Shown here piece by piece: positions 61,538-64,000 of a stretch of 64,000 nt of DNA. This stretch comes from JBBEBE01 sp040882505. GTDB taxonomy: Bacteria > Bacteroidota > Rhodothermia > Balneolales > Balneolaceae. The DNA lies in assembly GCA_040882505.1 (NCBI GenBank), contig JBBEBE010000005.1, positions 186,001-250,000 on the forward strand. The letters run 5' to 3'. Below the pieces are notes generated by a model. The model was given only the letters and a program-made list of their open reading frames with translations. It was not told the origin of the DNA and made no database searches. The translations under genes and the position numbers were made by a program. Position 1 is the stretch's first letter; every line of letters starts with the position of its first letter.

Positions 61538-62401
61538 TTACTCTTCCCCTTTTTTGCTTTCCCAGGCACGTTGTACGGTCACGCGTTCTTCTGCATCGCT
61601 GACAAACCCATCGAGCTGGTCCAGTGGGGTATTTTTAATATGATCGATCGCTTCGTTGGCATTCATATCCGTCGAGACGTTGCCAGCGGTTGCGGTGTCT
61701 TCTTTCTCCTTCTTCACCTCTTCTGCAGGTTCGTCATTTGAAGCCTCGACTTCTTCCGGCTCGTCGGTGACATCGGCTTTCGCTTCTTCTGCAGGTTCAT
61801 CGGTTGAAGCTTCTGCTTCTTCGGTGGTCGGTGTTTCGTCTTCCGGATCTTCGGAGACATCGGCTTTCGCCTCTTCTGCTGGCTCGTCGGTTGACGCTTC
61901 TACCTCTTCGGACTCGTCTTCTTTTGCATCCGCTTCGGCTTTTTCTGCTTCCAATCGAGCAGCTTCAGCTTCTCGAGCCGCCTGCGCCGCCTTCTCTTCC
62001 AGCAGCTTCTTGTACTCTTTGGCTTCTGCCTCGAGCAGACTCTTCTGTTGCTCTTTTCGACTGGTTGCTTCCTCGTCACCAGAAGATCGGCTGGACCTCC
62101 ACTCTTCAAGTGCGGCCTCAATCTCCTCTTCCGATTTTCCCCAGCGAATCAGGTGAAGTTTGTACATGATTCCTTCCCGCTTCAGCAGGGAACGAACGGT
62201 GTCACTCGGCTGGGCACCCACCCGTAGCCAATGAATGACGCGTTCTTCATCCAGTGTCAATTGTTTGTTTTCACTGACATTGTCGTAACGACCCAATCGT
62301 TCAATCACGCGACCATCTCGTGGGGACCGCTGGTCGGCGGCGACTATATGGAAATAGGGTCGTTTTCTTCGACCTCTTCTTTGTAAACGTAATCTAATCA
62401 A
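61538..62401 (-). CDS. rpsP: 30S ribosomal protein S16 with long acidic C-terminal extension
   Basis: Residues 1-80 are S16 (IRLRLQRRGRRKRPYFHIVA, then RDGRVIERLGRYDNV and LRVGAQPSDTVRSLLKREG). Residues about 105-287 are an extension very rich in Glu/Ala/Lys/Asp, with repeats of EASTDEPAEEAKADV. Length is 287 residues versus about 80-90 in E. coli; extended S16 is known in Bacteroidota, though here it is unusually repeated. The start is TTG at 62401, seven bases behind a perfect AAGGAG site; there is no ATG at the conserved N terminus. It follows ffh by 40 bases. Confidence 0.92.
   Translation of the reverse strand: MIRLRLQRRGRRKRPYFHIVAADQRSPRDGRVIERLGRYDNVSENKQLTLDEERVIHWLRVGAQPSDTVRSLLKREGIMYKLHLIRWGKSEEEIEAALEEWRSSRSSGDEEATSRKEQQKSLLEAEAKEYKKLLEEKAAQAAREAEAARLEAEKAEADAKEDESEEVEASTDEPAEEAKADVSEDPEDETPTTEEAEASTDEPAEEAKADVTDEPEEVEASNDEPAEEVKKEKEDTATAGNVSTDMNANEAIDHIKNTPLDQLDGFVSDAEERVTVQRAWESKKGEE
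61710..61920 (-). repeat. Imperfect tandem repeats in the S16 tail
   Basis: Three copies of a roughly 15-residue unit with core EAS(T/N)DEPAEEAKAD, the third ending EEVKKEK, are encoded here, separated by acidic spacers. DNA similarity between copies is high, so copy number may vary between strains. Confidence 0.75.
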
Positions 62402-62441
62402 TGATCTGCTCCTTAACTTTTGGTTTGTTATCCTGTCCGGA

Positions 62442-63788
62442 TTACCGACCCATGGGGGATCCCCCACCTCGAAGCCCCTGGAGGGCCTGGCCGATCCGAC
62501 CGGTTTTACTGACGGTCTTCATCATCTTCTTCATCTGATCGAACTGCTTGATCAGCTGATTGATTTCACGCACAGACGTCCCGGACCCCTGTGCAATTCG
62601 TTTTCTTCGACTTCCGTTCAATAGAGAGGGGTCTGTCCGCTCATCCGGAGTCATCGATTGAATAATCGCTTCAATCGGTTTGAATGTGTCTTGATCCAGA
62701 TCGGCATTGTCGAGGGCCTTTCCCGCTCCTGGAATCATTCCGACCAAGTCGGTCAGATTACCCATTTTTTTGACCTTCTGAATCTGATCGTAAAAGTCAT
62801 TCAGATCGAACTGCTCGGTCTTGATTTTCTTTTTGAGCTGGTCGGCCTGCTCATCGTCAAATTGGGATTGAGCTTTCTCGACCAGAGAGACCACATCGCC
62901 CATTCCGAGGATCCGTCGAGCCATCCGGTCGGGATGGAAGGCAGAGAGTGCATCCAGCTTCTCTCCGGTACTTGCAAACTTGATCGGCTTCTGGACCACC
63001 GTTTTGATGGAGAGCGCAGCACCCCCGCGGGTATCTCCATCCAGTTTGGTTAGAACGACACCATCAAAAGAGAGCTGTTCGTCAAATGCTTTTGCCGTAT
63101 TGACAGCATCTTGTCCCGTCATGGAGTCGACGACAAAGAGTATTTCGTCGGGTTGAACCGCCTTTTTAATATCGGCGACCTCTTTCATCATCTCTTCGTC
63201 GACATGCATCCGGCCCGCCGTATCGATAATGACGGTATCGAGCGCAAGACTTTTGGCCATCGATACCGCCTCTTTCGCGACACGAACGGCATCTTTCTGT
63301 TCGATGGAGTAGACCGGAACACCAATCTGTTCACCCAGCGTTTTAAGCTGATCAATGGCTGCGGGACGATAGACATCGGCTGCTGCAAGCAGCGGATTTC
63401 GGTTGTTTTCTGTCTTGAGGTATCGGGCCAGCTTTCCACTGAAGGTGGTTTTACCTGAACCCTGAAGCCCGGCGATCAAGATCACCGTTGGGGGTGTATG
63501 GGCGACTGCCAGGCCGACCGTTTCACCGCCCAATAGCTGAACCAGATGGTCATTGACAATTTTGGTGAACTGCTGGCCCGGATTGACGCTGGTCAGGACA
63601 TCCTGTCCGAGAGCTTTCTCCTGAATCGATTCGGTGATCTCCTTGGCGACATCAAAATGTACATCGGCATCCAGAAGGGCACGACGGATCTCGCGCACCG
63701 TCTCTGCAATGTTGACGTCGCTGATGCGCGATTGTCCCTTGAGGGACTGGACCGCTTTTTCGAGTTTTGTGGACAGATTCTGAAACAT
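62442..63788 (-). CDS. ffh: Signal recognition particle protein Ffh
   Basis: GTPase that brings ribosomes with nascent membrane proteins to FtsY. In 448 residues it has the N domain (FQNLSTKLEKAVQSLKGQ), G1 VILIAGLQGSGKTTFSGKLA, DVYRPAAIDQLKTLGEQIG, DTVIIDTAGRMHVDEEMM, VLTKLDGDTRGGAALSIKTV, and the methionine-rich M domain ending in QMKKMMKTVSKTGRIGQALQ. It is the first gene of the ribosomal block. The 111-bp upstream region contains two DnaA-box-like sequences. Confidence 0.97.
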   Translation of the reverse strand: MFQNLSTKLEKAVQSLKGQSRISDVNIAETVREIRRALLDADVHFDVAKEITESIQEKALGQDVLTSVNPGQQFTKIVNDHLVQLLGGETVGLAVAHTPPTVILIAGLQGSGKTTFSGKLARYLKTENNRNPLLAAADVYRPAAIDQLKTLGEQIGVPVYSIEQKDAVRVAKEAVSMAKSLALDTVIIDTAGRMHVDEEMMKEVADIKKAVQPDEILFVVDSMTGQDAVNTAKAFDEQLSFDGVVLTKLDGDTRGGAALSIKTVVQKPIKFASTGEKLDALSAFHPDRMARRILGMGDVVSLVEKAQSQFDDEQADQLKKKIKTEQFDLNDFYDQIQKVKKMGNLTDLVGMIPGAGKALDNADLDQDTFKPIEAIIQSMTPDERTDPSLLNGSRRKRIAQGSGTSVREINQLIKQFDQMKKMMKTVSKTGRIGQALQGLRGGGSPMGR

Positions 63789-63873
63789 GACAGACGTTCA
63801 GTCGTGATTCCCGATCGTTGTTGAGATTGTTCACCTGTTGTAAAGTCTCGAAAAGTACGGACTATCACCCCGC

Positions 63874-63896
63874 TTATCAACATCCATTGTGGATAA
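63874..63896. other. Pair of DnaA-box-like sites upstream of ffh
   Basis: TTATCAACA (63874-63882, one mismatch) and TGTGGATAA (63888-63896, perfect) lie six bases apart in opposite orientation. They are between ffh and a possible plus-strand gene. Only two sites are seen, so a regulatory role or chance are both possible. Confidence 0.5.
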
Positions 63897-63899
63897 TTC

Positions 63900-64000
63900 T
63901 TGCAAGATCTGATCGCCTCGTGGTTGCCTCTCGTCACTTTATTCCCGGCTTTTTATGTTTATCTTCTGCTGATACGGGACCTCCCGAGCGAGCAAGCGGA
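63900..64000 (+). CDS. Possible start of a membrane protein gene, cut by the window end
   Basis: From a TTG codon, two codons after a stop, the frame stays open to the window end and encodes a hydrophobic segment (LIASWLPLVTLFPAFYVYLL) followed by a charged turn. This looks like a first membrane helix. Only 33 codons are visible and no ATG or clear ribosome-binding site supports the start, so it is uncertain. Confidence 0.3.
   Translation, partial: MQDLIASWLPLVTLFPAFYVYLLLIRDLPSEQA

Noticed and set aside
1..64000. tRNA, rRNA, CRISPR, insertion sequence or prophage genes
   Set aside because: Gaps between genes are short and none showed a cloverleaf, direct-repeat array, transposase or integrase.

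Overview
The window is a gene-dense bacterial chromosome segment of roughly even GC content. It carries housekeeping genes on both strands, with no rRNA, tRNA, CRISPR array, insertion sequence or prophage that I can see. The gene set points to the Bacteroidota/Balneolota/Rhodothermota (FCB) branch. Signs of this are a DUF4270-like lipoprotein beside a one-domain starch-synthase-like protein, an Mrp ATPase without the CxxC pair, ribosomal protein S16 with a long acidic tail, an HU-like domain fused to a SPOR-like domain, a TPR protein with a conserved Trp/Thr-Thr-Val-Arg tail, and TAnnTTTG promoter elements in front of several genes. Many proteins are Asp/Glu-rich, which would fit a halophile, perhaps a Balneolales member. 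That placement is inference.

Layout. 1-8.6 kb: the end of a beta-hydroxyacid dehydrogenase, then a minus-strand run (peroxiredoxin, topA, an unknown gene, an ECF sigma factor, its membrane TPR partner, ruvB, metK). 8.8-17.7 kb: radC, argS, a SAM hydrolase-like gene, dnaN, miaA, a purS-clpS-purQ-lptB cluster, and rho. 17.8-23.6 kb: a minus-strand operon (comA, starch-synthase-like, DUF4270-like lipoprotein, outer-membrane barrel, TPR protein) closed by a strong terminator. 23.7-34.2 kb: a LolC/E-like permease, a membrane-anchored MurF-like ligase, a sugar nucleotidyltransferase, a CCA-adding-type enzyme, an oxidoreductase, a D-aminoacylase-like lipoprotein, ispE and mscS. 34.2-45.3 kb: a long minus-strand envelope and division cluster (gcvT, comB, ftsK, lolA, a YbhN-like membrane protein, a plugless barrel, HU, HU-SPOR, exbB, exbD, tonB). 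45.5-56.4 kb: mrp, tyrA, uvrB, a methyltransferase, a sugar transporter, a baeRF-like protein, and a 970-residue metalloprotease/beta-propeller/barrel protein. 56.4-64 kb: purM, a 436-bp AT-rich gap, dtd, an alkaline-phosphatase-superfamily enzyme, and the conserved ffh-rpsP-rimM-trmD-rplS-adk block.

The most striking non-coding feature is the gap between purM and dtd. It holds one perfect DnaA box, seven boxes with one mismatch and several weaker ones within about 300 bp. Beside them lie a 20% GC stretch and two TAGTAG elements placed like a DnaA-trio. I read it as the likely chromosomal origin, or failing that a DnaA-binding reservoir, although no dnaA gene lies in the window and dnaN is 44 kb away.

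Other points of interest: ComA and ComB homologues, which together could make sulfolactate from phosphoenolpyruvate and sulfite, sit 20 kb apart. A GT5 protein keeps only the N-terminal domain and lacks the KxGGL motif. clpS lies between two subunits of one purine enzyme. The window also encodes a Mur ligase with its own membrane domain and a baeRF-type release-factor relative.
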